Origin: DASZTU01 sp035547675
GTDB taxonomy: Bacteria > Pseudomonadota > Alphaproteobacteria > Rhizobiales > Devosiaceae
NCBI GenBank assembly: GCA_035547675.1
Contig: DASZUI010000090.1
Coordinates: forward strand, 1 to 29,610
DNA: 29,610 bases
Direction of reading: 5' to 3'
The position numbers were made by a program, and so were the translations under genes. The notes under the pieces were generated by a model. The model saw only the letters and a program-made list of their open reading frames with translations, had not been told where the DNA came from and made no database searches. The first letter of the stretch is position 1, and each line of letters begins with the position of its first letter. Shown piece by piece: positions 1 through 9,199 of this stretch.

Positions 1-3061
<3,061 letters not shown>

Positions 3062-3087
3062 CGGAACCTTTCCTCCGCTCCTCCGTT

Positions 3088-3116
3088 CAACGGGCTGGTT
3101 TATCCGGCCCGTTGTT
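3088..3116 (+). terminator. hairpin downstream of carB
   Basis: CAACGGGCTGG (3088-3098) pairs with CCGGCCCGTTG (3104-3114) around a TTTAT loop, with one wobble pair. Only two T follow, so termination strength is uncertain. Confidence 0.5.
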
Positions 3117-3323
3117 CGCGGCATTGCACTGTATTGCCGTGGCATTGGCTGTCGTCAGTCATTCATATGACCGATTGTCCGACAAATGCGACGCGCTTCT
3201 CGGCCCGTCGCCGCCATGTGTATCGTTCCATCGGCAAGCATTACGCGTCCACTAAAAGTTTTTTACTTCGTTGGGCGGTGCTAACCCGTTCCGGCGGACA
3301 GAGATAGCTTTCATCCGCCCATA

Positions 3324-3352
3324 TTGTGGGCCCAAATGTTTCGCGCTACAAT
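3324..3352 (+). promoter_or_regulatory. sigma70-type promoter of the cold-shock gene
   Basis: TTGTGG (3324-3329), a 17-base spacer and TACAAT (3347-3352) form a good housekeeping promoter. It predicts a start near 3359 and an untranslated leader of about 135 bases before the cold-shock start codon, which is typical of cold-shock mRNAs. The rest of the carB-csp gap (3117-3323) shows no coding sequence that I can support. Confidence 0.55.
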
Positions 3353-3493
3353 CGAGCCATCGAATATTGCGGCCGACTGTTCTTGCCTGGCGACCCATCG
3401 CGCCTGCTGACGTCAATACCCCGAATTCGATTGGCGATGTCGACACCGCTGGGGTGCTGGCCGCCAGAGCAGAGACTGCGAGAGGGACTACAT

Positions 3494-3703
3494 ATGGCTA
3501 CGGGTACTGTTAAATGGTTCAATGGGCAGAAGGGCTATGGCTTCATTCAGCCTGACGAAGGTGGGGCGGACGTCTTCGTTCACATTTCCGCCGTGCAGCG
3601 CTCGGGCCTGAACGGGCTCGACGAGGGCGAAAAGATTTCCTACGAAATCGTCAAGGATAAGCGCACCGGCAAGTCCGCCGCGGACAATCTGGTCAAGCAG
3701 TAG
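3494..3703 (+). CDS. cold-shock domain protein (CspA family)
   Basis: This 69-residue protein is a single cold-shock domain, an OB-fold that binds single-stranded RNA and DNA and acts as an RNA chaperone in the cytoplasm. Both RNA-binding motifs are present: KWFNGQKGYGFIQ (RNP1-like) and DVFVHISAV (RNP2-like), and the length matches the family. The start is the ATG at 3494, about eight bases after GAGAGGGA; a longer in-frame reading from 3326 would place the promoter inside the gene and is rejected. It stands alone between carB and greA with its own promoter, a leader of about 135 bases and a strong terminator. The long leader may control translation by temperature, as in other csp genes, but that is inferred. 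Which CspA paralogue it corresponds to cannot be told from sequence alone. Confidence 0.96.
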   Translation: MATGTVKWFNGQKGYGFIQPDEGGADVFVHISAVQRSGLNGLDEGEKISYEIVKDKRTGKSAADNLVKQ

Positions 3704-3724
3704 CCACCTTTCCCGGGAATTGAG

Positions 3725-3756
3725 GGGCCCGGCGGGCAAGCCGGGCCCTTTCCTTT
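3725..3756 (+). terminator. rho-independent terminator of the cold-shock gene
   Basis: GGGCCCGGC (3725-3733) and GCCGGGCCC (3740-3748) form a perfect 9-bp stem around GGGCAA, followed by TTTCCTTT. It lies 21 bases after the stop codon. Confidence 0.85.
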
Positions 3757-3988
3757 GATGCCGGCGGTCGGCTTCGGCGCTTGCAACCCCGAGGAAAACC
3801 GCCACATAAGTCCGCACCGGGCGGGAAGGCCGCGGCCTTTCGGCGGACGCCGGCCCATCCCCCGCCGCTTGACCCGGAACCTGACCGGGCGCAATTTGCG
3901 GGGCAACGATTTCCCCAAGTCCCCGAACGCAGGGCCGGCGCTGAATGTCGGTCGTGAGTTTTGATTTGACTACCGACGGAGAGTAAAC

Positions 3989-4462
3989 ATGGACAAGATC
4001 CCGATGACGATCAGCGGGCACTCGGCACTGGCCGCCGAGTATCAGCGCCGCACGTCTGAGGACCGCCCGCGCATCATTCGCGACATCGCGGAGGCGCGCG
4101 CGCATGGTGACCTGTCCGAGAACGCCGAGTATCACGCGGCCAAGGAAATGCAGAGCCTCAACGAGGGCCGCATCCAGGAGCTCGAGGCCATCCTCGCGCT
4201 TGCCGACGTCATCGACGTGACCAAGCTTACCGGCTCGACCGTCAAGTTCGGCGCCACGGTGACCCTGCTCGACGAGGATACCGAAGCCGAAAAGACCTAC
4301 ATGATCGTGGGCGATGCCGAAGCAGATGCCTCTGCCGGCCGCATTTCGCTCAATTCGCCCATCGCCAAGGCGATGATGGGCAAGGAAGTCGGCGATTCCA
4401 TCGAGGTGGCCGCGCCGGGGGGCGCCCGCAGCTACGAGATCCTCAAGGTCAAATACGTCTAG
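3989..4462 (+). CDS. greA: transcription elongation factor GreA
   Basis: GreA inserts its coiled coil into the secondary channel of RNA polymerase and stimulates cleavage of backtracked transcripts. The 157-residue protein has the usual length: an N-terminal coiled coil (about 1-75) with the tip motif HGDLSENAEYHAAKE and a C-terminal FKBP-like domain (about 80-157) with FGATVTLLDEDTEAE, NSPIAKAMMGKEVGD and the final APGGARSYEILKVKYV. The two acidic tip residues that hold Mg2+ in the polymerase active site are present as Asp41 and Glu44. The ATG at 3989 follows GGAGAG by seven bases. Its neighbours carB upstream and trxB downstream are the usual company of greA in Hyphomicrobiales. The 285-base gap before it holds the csp terminator and no clear further gene. 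Confidence 0.97.
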   Translation: MDKIPMTISGHSALAAEYQRRTSEDRPRIIRDIAEARAHGDLSENAEYHAAKEMQSLNEGRIQELEAILALADVIDVTKLTGSTVKFGATVTLLDEDTEAEKTYMIVGDAEADASAGRISLNSPIAKAMMGKEVGDSIEVAAPGGARSYEILKVKYV

Positions 4463-4533
4463 CCGAGGCGCCGCCCGGACCGCAATTTGCCCGTCCGGCT
4501 GATCCCGCCCGTTGCCGTCCCGCCAAGCGGCAA

Positions 4534-4551
4534 AGCCGGCTCTTGCCGGCT
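4534..4551 (+). terminator. weak hairpin downstream of greA
   Basis: AGCCGGC (4534-4540), loop TCTT and GCCGGCT (4545-4551) form a 7-bp hairpin. A second, weaker stem CCGGAC/GTCCGG lies at 4475-4498. Neither has a T-run, so this is only a candidate end of the greA transcript. Confidence 0.3.
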
Positions 4552-4666
4552 CCCCCGGACGGGTCCATCTTCACTTGGCCGCAATTGCCACCGAAATCGG
4601 ACGCGGCCTGAGCGTGACTTTTCAGTTAACGTCGGGACGCAAGCCCGAGCGATAGCGTTGCGCGGC

Positions 4667-4696
4667 CTTGAAAGATCGCGCCGCAGGCCCTTATTT
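4667..4696 (+). promoter_or_regulatory. RpoH (sigma32)-type promoter of trxB
   Basis: CTTGAA (4667-4672), 17 bases and CTTATTT (4690-4696) match the alphaproteobacterial heat-shock consensus (CTTGAA, 16-17 bases, CYTATNT) at every specified base. It predicts a start near 4703 and a leader of about 29 bases. Control of thioredoxin reductase by a heat or oxidative stress sigma factor is biologically sensible. Confidence 0.6.
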
Positions 4697-4731
4697 AAGC
4701 GCTCCAATCCGTTCAGGGCGGAGAATCGTCC

Positions 4732-5682
4732 ATGCACGCCAAGGTCATCATCATCGGCTCGGGTCCGGCCGGCTACACGGCCGCCATCTATGCCGCGCGC
4801 GCCATGCTCCAGCCGCTGATGATCGCCGGCCTGCAGCCGGGCGGCCAGCTCACCATCACGGCCGACGTGGAAAATTATCCCGGGTTCGCCGACGTCATCC
4901 AGGGGCCCTGGCTGATGGAGCAGATGAAGGCCCAGGCTGAGCATGTCGGCACGACGATCGTGAACGACCTGATCGTCGAGGTCGATGTCGAACACCGCCC
5001 CTTCACGCTCATCGGCGATTCCGGCACCCGCTACACCTGCGACGCGCTCATCATTGCGACCGGCGCCCAGGCCCGCTGGCTCGGCCTGCCTTCCGAGCAG
5101 AAATTCCAGGGCTTCGGCGTCTCCGCCTGCGCCACCTGCGACGGCTTCTTCTACCGGAACCGGCATGTGCTGGTGGTGGGCGGCGGCAATACCGCGGTCG
5201 AGGAAGCGCTGTTCCTCACCAATTTCGCCTCGAAGGTGACCGTCATTCATCGCCGCAGCCAGTTCCGGGCGGAGCGCATCCTGCAGGACCGCCTGTTCCG
5301 CCACCCCAAGATCGAGGTGCGCTGGAATACCGAGCTTGCCGACATTACCGGCACGGCCATGCCCCCTTCGGTCAATGGCGTCGTGCTGCGGGATACCGTC
5401 ACCGGCGAATTGCAGGCCATGCCCATCGACGGCGTGTTCGTGGCGATCGGCCATCAGCCGGCAACGAAGATTTTCGAGGGCAAGCTGCCGATGAAGGCGG
5501 GCGGCTATCTCGTCACTGCGCCCGATTCCACCGCGACGGCGATTCCCGGCGTATTCGCGGCCGGCGACGTCACTGACGACGTCTACCGCCAGGCCGTTAC
5601 CGCCGCCGGCATGGGGTGCATGGCTGCCCTCGAAGCGGAGCGTTTCCTCGCCGCCAACCAGCTCGCAGAGGCGGCCGAGTAA
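4732..5682 (+). CDS. trxB: thioredoxin-disulfide reductase
   Basis: TrxB is a cytoplasmic FAD enzyme that uses NADPH to reduce thioredoxin. The 316-residue protein has the family length. Visible are the FAD-binding GSGPAG (9-14), the redox-active CATC (Cys133 and Cys136), the NADPH-binding GGGNTA (150-155), the HRR segment near 173 that contacts NADP phosphate, and the C-terminal FAD motif GVFAAGDV. The ATG at 4732 is preceded by GGGCGGAG. It is the first gene of a likely two-gene unit with the lysR gene, which begins three bases after the trxB stop codon. An RpoH-type promoter just upstream suggests induction by heat or oxidative stress. Nothing unusual is seen in the protein. Confidence 0.97.
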   Translation: MHAKVIIIGSGPAGYTAAIYAARAMLQPLMIAGLQPGGQLTITADVENYPGFADVIQGPWLMEQMKAQAEHVGTTIVNDLIVEVDVEHRPFTLIGDSGTRYTCDALIIATGAQARWLGLPSEQKFQGFGVSACATCDGFFYRNRHVLVVGGGNTAVEEALFLTNFASKVTVIHRRSQFRAERILQDRLFRHPKIEVRWNTELADITGTAMPPSVNGVVLRDTVTGELQAMPIDGVFVAIGHQPATKIFEGKLPMKAGGYLVTAPDSTATAIPGVFAAGDVTDDVYRQAVTAAGMGCMAALEAERFLAANQLAEAAE

Positions 5683-5685
5683 GCA

Positions 5686-6579
5686 ATGCTGGATTGGGAC
5701 AAGCTCCGCATTTTCCACACGGCCGCGGAATCGGGGAGCTTTACCCACGCCGCCGAAAAGCTCGGCATGAGTCAATCGGCCGTGTCGCGCCAGATTTCGG
5801 CGCTCGAGGACGATCTGCGCCTGAAGCTCTTCATCCGCCATGCGCGCGGCCTGGTGCTTACCGAGGTCGGCGAGCAGCTCTTCCGCACCGCGCATCGCAT
5901 GTATTGGGAGCTGCAGCAGGTCGAAACGCAGATGACGGAGAGCCAGGACGAGCCGACGGGCCCGCTCCTGGTGACCACGACCGTCGGCTTCGGCTCCACC
6001 TGGCTATCGAGCCGGATCAATGAATTCCTGACGCTCTATCCGCAAATCCAGCTCGAAATAAAGCTCAACGACTCCGAGATGGACCTCGCCATGCGCGAGG
6101 CGGACGTCGCCATCCGCCTGCACCGGCCGAACCAGTCGGAGATGATCCAGCGCAAGCTGTTCAACGCGCATAACCATTTCTATGCCTCGCAGGATTATCT
6201 GGCGCATCACGGCATCCCCAGCTCGATCGAGGACCTCGACAACCACAAGATCATCAGCTTCGGCGAGCCGGTGCCGTCCTATCTCGGTGACATCAATTAT
6301 CTGGAGCGTATCGGCCGGCCCGAAGGCAGTCCGCGCCGGGCCGCCCTCAGGGTCAACGCCATTTACGGCATGATGCAGGCCGCACGCGCCGGCATCGGCA
6401 TCGCCATGCTCCCCGATTATGTGGCCGAGCACGAAAGCAAGCTGGAGCGCGTGCTGTCGGGCATCGAGCTGCCCAGCTACGAGACCTATTTCGTCTATCC
6501 CCCGGCTCTCAAGAATTCGAAGCGCGTGGGCGTCTTCCGCGACTTCCTGGTCAGCAAGGCGCGCGAGTGGAATTTCTGA
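5686..6579 (+). CDS. LysR-family transcriptional regulator
   Basis: The 297-residue protein has the LysR layout: an N-terminal winged helix-turn-helix (about 2-62; FHTAAESGSFTHAAEKLGMS, QSAVSRQISALEDDL, LKLFIRHARGLVLTEVGE) and a periplasmic-binding-protein-like effector domain (about 90-295). It starts three bases after the trxB stop, so it is probably translated from the trxB mRNA. No separate ribosome site is obvious, since the upstream bases still encode trxB. A lysR gene directly behind trxB is common in Hyphomicrobiales, but its target and effector are not evident from sequence; a link to thiol redox state is only inferred from position. It converges on the mgtC-like gene with a gap of about 40 bases that shows no strong terminator. 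Confidence 0.93.
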   Translation: MLDWDKLRIFHTAAESGSFTHAAEKLGMSQSAVSRQISALEDDLRLKLFIRHARGLVLTEVGEQLFRTAHRMYWELQQVETQMTESQDEPTGPLLVTTTVGFGSTWLSSRINEFLTLYPQIQLEIKLNDSEMDLAMREADVAIRLHRPNQSEMIQRKLFNAHNHFYASQDYLAHHGIPSSIEDLDNHKIISFGEPVPSYLGDINYLERIGRPEGSPRRAALRVNAIYGMMQAARAGIGIAMLPDYVAEHESKLERVLSGIELPSYETYFVYPPALKNSKRVGVFRDFLVSKAREWNF

Positions 6580-6618
6580 GCCGCGCTTCCGGGTGAAAGC
6601 GTGATCCCGTGAAATGCT

Positions 6619-7335
6619 CTAGCGGTCGGCGGCTATCGCGGTGGGCTCCCAGCTCACATGCTGGACCCCCTCGCGGCGCGCCAGCGTCTCCACGAATGCC
6701 GGCAGCCTGTTCTCCTTCCCCTTCGCCCGCCAGCGCAGGTGGAGCTTGATCTCCGCGGTTCCCATGACCGGCGACAAGTCGGCACCCGAGTGCAACAGCG
6801 CATAGGGCGGCTTGACGACCTCCGCGATAAGCGCGTCGGCCCCAACCCGGCTGTGATCGTAGCGGATGTTGAGCCGCGCTTCGCGATCGTGCGGCAGCTT
6901 TGCCTCGACCGACTCCAACCCCCAGATGGTGGCCAGTCCGAGCACGAAGCCCGCCAGCCCCAGCCATATCTCGCCCGCCCCGAAGCAAAGTCCGAGGACC
7001 GTCACGAACCACAGCGTACCCGCCGTGGTGACACCCACGATCATGTCGCTGCGCCTCAGGATTGCTCCGGCGCCAATGAAGCCGACGCCGGTGAGGATGC
7101 CGAGCGGCAGGCGCATCACGTCGGCGGTCGCGAAGAAATCGGCCTGTCGCCCATGCGTTGCGAGCAGCAGATTGGATTCGATCATGGTCAGGCTCGCCGC
7201 TAGGCCCACCAATAAGGTGGTACGCATGCCCGCGGCCTTTCCACGCCGACCCCGCTCGAAACCGATGGCCAGCGAGACGATCACGGTCAGCAGCAGCCGC
7301 AGCGCGATATCGCCGATCTCGGGGTATAGCGGCAT
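6619..7335 (-). CDS. MgtC/SapB family membrane protein
   Basis: This 238-residue protein has four to five hydrophobic segments in its first ~150 residues and a soluble C-terminal domain. The membrane part carries the MgtC/SapB family signatures: IGFERGRRGKAAGMRT near 24-39, the following LLVGLAASL, and GILTGVGFIGAGAILR near 80-95. MgtC proteins help bacteria cope with low Mg2+ and acid and, in Salmonella, inhibit the F1Fo ATP synthase; family members outside pathogens are mostly uncharacterised. The ATG at 7335 is preceded by GAGGAGGAG, a very strong ribosome binding site. The gene stands alone, converging on lysR. I see no Mg2+-sensing leader or PhoP box upstream. Family assignment is firm; substrate and role are not. 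Confidence 0.9.
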   Translation of the reverse strand: MPLYPEIGDIALRLLLTVIVSLAIGFERGRRGKAAGMRTTLLVGLAASLTMIESNLLLATHGRQADFFATADVMRLPLGILTGVGFIGAGAILRRSDMIVGVTTAGTLWFVTVLGLCFGAGEIWLGLAGFVLGLATIWGLESVEAKLPHDREARLNIRYDHSRVGADALIAEVVKPPYALLHSGADLSPVMGTAEIKLHLRWRAKGKENRLPAFVETLARREGVQHVSWEPTAIAADR

Positions 7336-7591
7336 GGCTCCTCCTCGCGCATGAACGCCGGAGCCTCGCCGAAAGTCGCATCGCCAACCCGGCCGCCGAT
7401 TCGGCTTTCAGGCCCGGCGACGCTGCCCCCAAGACGCCGGTCTCACGTGACGACCGGCCCACAAGACGCTGAAATAGGCAACGTCACTTCCGCGCCTGTC
7501 GGTATGCGGCCGCTTAAATACCTGAAGCGCCAAGTTTTCCGGGCCTTTCCAGCCATGCACGACACGCATGACTGAATTGCAGGCGTCCTGC

Positions 7592-7620
7592 CTTGTCCTT
7601 GAGCAGATCGCAGGCCATTT
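7592..7620 (+). promoter_or_regulatory. RpoH-like promoter of small RNA unit 1
   Basis: CTTGTC (7592-7597), 17 bases and CCATTT (7615-7620). The same arrangement, GCCTTG then GCCAT exactly 24 bases later, recurs before unit 2. It fits the loose CTTG/CCAT form of alphaproteobacterial heat-shock promoters. Confidence 0.45.
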
Positions 7621-7626
7621 CATCGC

Positions 7627-7738
7627 CAGACATTGGGCGTTCTCCTCCCTTGCGCCCCTGTCTGTTCCCTCCCCGCGAAGGCCAAAGTACTTCGCGGCAC
7701 TTCGGCTCCGCTCTCCCCCGGGCGGGGCCGTATTTTTT
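7627..7738 (+). ncRNA. putative anti-Shine-Dalgarno small RNA, unit 1
   Basis: No supportable protein gene covers this stretch. The plus strand folds into three hairpins. The first is GGGCG/CGCCC (7635-7639 with 7653-7657) with loop TTCTCCTCCCTTG, which exposes CUCCUCCC, the complement of a Shine-Dalgarno sequence. The second is a perfect 8-bp stem CCGCGAAG/CTTCGCGG (7673-7697). The third is a terminator hairpin with a T-tail (7703-7738). A pyrimidine-rich single strand (TTCCCTCCCC, 7665-7674) joins the first two. The start is estimated from the promoter-like site at 7592-7620. Loops with CCUCCUCCC are the hallmark of the cuckoo/CcsR small RNAs of alphaproteobacteria, stress-induced RNAs usually found in tandem. 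Membership is inferred from this motif and layout only. Confidence 0.55.
7703..7738 (+). terminator. terminator of small RNA unit 1
   Basis: CGGCTCCGC (7703-7711) pairs with GCGGGGCCG (7722-7730), nine pairs with one wobble, followed by TATTTTTT. The minus-strand side has no T-run, which fixes the direction. Confidence 0.7.
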
Positions 7739-7740
7739 CG

Positions 7741-7806
7741 GTCAGCAAGGCTGCCCTTTCATTGCATGACGCGCATAGCTGGCATGTGGCCGCCCGCCTT
7801 GCTGAC
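7741..7806. repeat. inverted repeat with 11-bp arms between the small RNA units
   Basis: GTCAGCAAGGC (7741-7751) is the exact reverse complement of GCCTTGCTGAC (7796-7806), 44 bases apart. The right arm contains the -35 region of the unit 2 promoter, so the repeat could be a regulator site, an RNA stem, or the relict of a duplicated promoter. Nothing in the loop looks coding. Confidence 0.5.
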
Positions 7807-7826
7807 GAACGTGCCCATCGCCATAT
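7798..7826 (+). promoter_or_regulatory. RpoH-like promoter of small RNA unit 2
   Basis: CTTGCT (7798-7803), 17 bases and CCATAT (7821-7826); read as sigma70 it is TTGCTG, 17 bases, CATATT. The predicted start is near 7833, some ten bases before the first hairpin. Spacing is identical to the site at 7592-7620. Confidence 0.5.
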
Positions 7827-7832
7827 TCGGCC

Positions 7833-8027
7833 TGTCGATGCTGATCCGTCCCGTTCCTCCTCCCTCGGCACGGATTTTTCGACACCCGGGTTGACGCCGA
7901 ATCCTCCTCCCTCGGCAACGGCCCACCGGCAGATGGCGTATCCTCCTCCCTCGTCCATCTGCCACCACTGGATTTGGACTTCGGTCCGGTCATCAGGCTC
8001 CGCTCTTCGTGAGTGGAGCCTTTTTTT
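7833..8027 (+). ncRNA. putative anti-Shine-Dalgarno small RNA, unit 2 with three CCUCCUCCC loops
   Basis: Three successive plus-strand hairpins each carry CCTCCTCCC in the loop. In the first, ATCCGT and CCG pair with CGG and ACGGAT (7844-7875). In the second, GCCGA (7896-7900) pairs with TCGGC (7912-7916) around ATCCTCCTCCC. In the third, GGCAGATGG (7928-7936) pairs perfectly with CCATCTGCC (7955-7963). A short GGAC-TTCG-GTCC tetraloop hairpin (7976-7987) and a very strong terminator close the unit. The stems differ in sequence while the loops are identical, as expected if loop accessibility is selected. Known cuckoo/CcsR RNAs carry two such loops per RNA and sit in tandem, often behind a DUF1127 gene; no DUF1127 gene is present here. 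Three loops in about 195 bases may mean one RNA or a precursor processed into several. Confidence 0.65.
7995..8027 (+). terminator. strong terminator of small RNA unit 2
   Basis: AGGCTCCGCTC (7995-8005) pairs with GAGTGGAGCCT (8011-8021), 11 pairs including one G-T, around TTCGT, followed by seven T (8021-8027). It is the strongest rho-independent terminator in the window and reads only on the plus strand. Confidence 0.9.
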
Positions 8028-8085
8028 CGCCGGTCGCCAGGCCGGCTTCTGCAGCGCGCGCATGGCTGCCCTGACGAGAGGGCAT

Positions 8086-8114
8086 TTGCCGAGCCCCCCG
8101 CAAAGGCCGATAGT
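8086..8114 (+). promoter_or_regulatory. possible promoter of small RNA unit 3
   Basis: TTGCCG (8086-8091), 17 bases and GATAGT (8109-8114) give a plausible sigma70-like promoter. It lacks the CCTTG/GCCAT pattern of the other two units. Confidence 0.3.
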
Positions 8115-8120
8115 TCCTGA

Positions 8121-8217
8121 GGAATATGCGGCTTCTCCTCTTCGGCCGCTTCCCTTGGTCATCCGTTTCGACGAATGACCTGAAGGCCCCGCTCATCCCC
8201 TCGAGCGGGGCCTTTTC
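8121..8217 (+). ncRNA. possible third anti-Shine-Dalgarno small RNA
   Basis: The plus strand again forms three hairpins. GCGGC (8128-8132) pairs with GCCGC (8145-8149) around TTCTCCTCTTCG, exposing CUCCUC. GGTCAT-C-CGT and ACG-A-ATGACC (8157-8180) form a stem capped by TTCG. GGCCCCGCTC (8185-8194) and GAGCGGGGCC (8203-8212) form a perfect 10-bp terminator followed by TTTTC. The loop motif is degenerate compared with units 1 and 2. The last hairpin also lies 14 bases beyond the stop codon of the minus-strand SRPBCC gene and may serve as its terminator, so this unit is less certain. Confidence 0.4.
8185..8217. terminator. terminator, plus strand and perhaps bidirectional
   Basis: Perfect 10-bp stem GGCCCCGCTC/GAGCGGGGCC with loop ATCCCCTC. 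The plus-strand side is followed by TTTT; the minus-strand side only by TT. It lies just past the end of the SRPBCC operon, so it may serve both directions. Confidence 0.75.
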
Positions 8218-8225
8218 GATTCCGC

Positions 8226-8681
8226 CTATTTGTAGAAGCCGTCCCGCAGATTGAAGCCGTGCTCCAGCCAGGCCTTCATGGCGCAGAGCATGCCTGTCCA
8301 TCCCTCGCAATTGCCATAGGAGGCGCGCAGCCCGCCCGGCGTGTCGCGCCAGCCTTCCTCGGTGATCGTCACGAGCGTGCGGTTGGCTTCGAGCGCTTCG
8401 AAGGTCAGCGTCACCGTCGTCTGGTAGTCTGCCGGCTCCCCGCCCTCGCTTGCCCGCCAGCGCAGCACGATCTTCCGATCCGGCTCGACCTCGGCGACCT
8501 CGACCGGGAAGGCACCCGGAAAATCGTGAAAATCCCAATAGACCGTCGCCCCGGTCTCGAGCCGCCCCTTGGCGCCGCCTGTCGTGAAGTAGTGCGACAA
8601 CTCTTTCGGGTCCGCCACCGCCTCGAACACTTCATGCACCGGCCGGGCAATGCGGCCCGACACGCTGAATTTGAGCGCCAT
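8226..8681 (-). CDS. SRPBCC (AHSA1-type) domain protein
   Basis: This 151-residue protein is a single START/Bet v 1-like SRPBCC domain of the AHSA1 type, a helix-grip fold with a deep hydrophobic cavity. Visible family features are the opening ISRPVHEVF-like segment (RIARPVHEVFEAVADPKELSHYF), the GGRLETGATVYWDF strand pair, the VEPDRKIVLRW strand and the terminal helix with EGWTGMLCAMKAWLEHG. The ATG at 8681 follows GGGAGA; a longer in-frame reading up to 9242 merely runs through the upstream gene in another frame. It lies 11 bases behind a second SRPBCC gene, forming an operon that diverges from an ArsR regulator. ArsR-SRPBCC pairs are widespread, but the ligand is generally unknown and cannot be deduced here. 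Confidence 0.9.
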   Translation of the reverse strand: MALKFSVSGRIARPVHEVFEAVADPKELSHYFTTGGAKGRLETGATVYWDFHDFPGAFPVEVAEVEPDRKIVLRWRASEGGEPADYQTTVTLTFEALEANRTLVTITEEGWRDTPGGLRASYGNCEGWTGMLCAMKAWLEHGFNLRDGFYK

Positions 8682-8692
8682 TGTGCGTCTCC

Positions 8693-9154
8693 CTAGCTCG
8701 GTATCTTGGTATCGAGAGCCGGCAGCACATGGTCGCGCCAGGCCGCCCCGGTCAGATCGGCCGTGTACTGTTGGTAAAAGCCTGCATGGGTGAGCCTGAG
8801 GCGCGTGCCGTCGCCGCTCGGCGCAAGATCGACCGTCAGGACGGTCTCCGCCCCTTCCGTGCCCGCGGCGCCGGTGACCCAGGTCAGTTGCACCTGCCGG
8901 TCGGGCACCAACTTCAGGAACCGGCCATAGTGCGGATGTCGGCGGCCGGCATGCTTGGTTTCCCAGAAAAACGGCCGGCCCACGCCAACATCGATCCGCG
9001 CGCGACCGGGCACGGCAAACCAGCGCTCCCAACCCTCGGTGAACGCATGATAGAGCGCCGACGGCCGTGCCTGCATCTGCCGCTCGACCACCGTCGTTGC
9101 CGGCCGCTCCGTCAAATCCGGCCAGATAAAGTCCGCTTCCGCCTGCTCGTCCAT
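8693..9154 (-). CDS. SRPBCC (AHSA1-type) domain protein
   Basis: First gene of a two-gene SRPBCC operon; 153 residues. The sequence has the AHSA1 pattern: VVERQMQARPSALYHAFTEG at the start, WFAVPGRARIDVGVGRPFFWE, HYGRFLKLVPDRQVQLTWV, GTRLRLTHAGFY and a terminal helix. It resembles its downstream neighbour only at fold level, so the two are old paralogues rather than a recent duplication. The ATG at 9154 follows GGGAGA. The promoter TTGACA, 16 bases, CATAAT lies just upstream with an ArsR-type palindrome between its two elements. Function is unknown; possible roles are hydrophobic ligand binding or a chaperone-like activity. Confidence 0.88.
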   Translation of the reverse strand: MDEQAEADFIWPDLTERPATTVVERQMQARPSALYHAFTEGWERWFAVPGRARIDVGVGRPFFWETKHAGRRHPHYGRFLKLVPDRQVQLTWVTGAAGTEGAETVLTVDLAPSGDGTRLRLTHAGFYQQYTADLTGAAWRDHVLPALDTKIPS

Positions 9155-9172
9155 CGCCCGTCTCCCTCACGC

Positions 9173-9199
9173 TTGGCGTTTGCGCCATTATGTTATAGT
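9173..9199 (+). promoter_or_regulatory. candidate promoter of arsR (possibly leaderless transcript)
   Basis: TTGGCG (9173-9178), a short 15-base spacer and TATAGT (9194-9199). Transcription would start about eight bases later, at or next to the ATG at 9208, which has no Shine-Dalgarno sequence. This suggests a leaderless arsR mRNA. Confidence 0.35.

Noticed and set aside
4459..5895. 478-codon minus-strand frame opposite trxB
   Set aside because: Antisense shadow of trxB, which has all family motifs; the shadow has none.
7336..7590. Mg2+-sensing leader or riboswitch upstream of the mgtC-like gene
   Set aside because: No recognisable leader peptide, terminator hairpin or conserved box is seen on the minus strand there.
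7516..7633. Minus-strand 39-codon ORF with GGGAGGAG and an ATG at 7633
   Set aside because: The ribosome-site-like GGGAGGAG is the complement of the CUCCUCCC loop. The other three GGGAGGAGG copies are not followed by start codons, and T-tailed terminators exist only on the plus strand. A small RNA explains the whole region better.
7620..8178. Open frames of about 180 codons on both strands across the small RNA interval
   Set aside because: Composition is low-complexity, no domain is recognisable and the frames run across strong terminators and hairpins; they are by-products of high GC.
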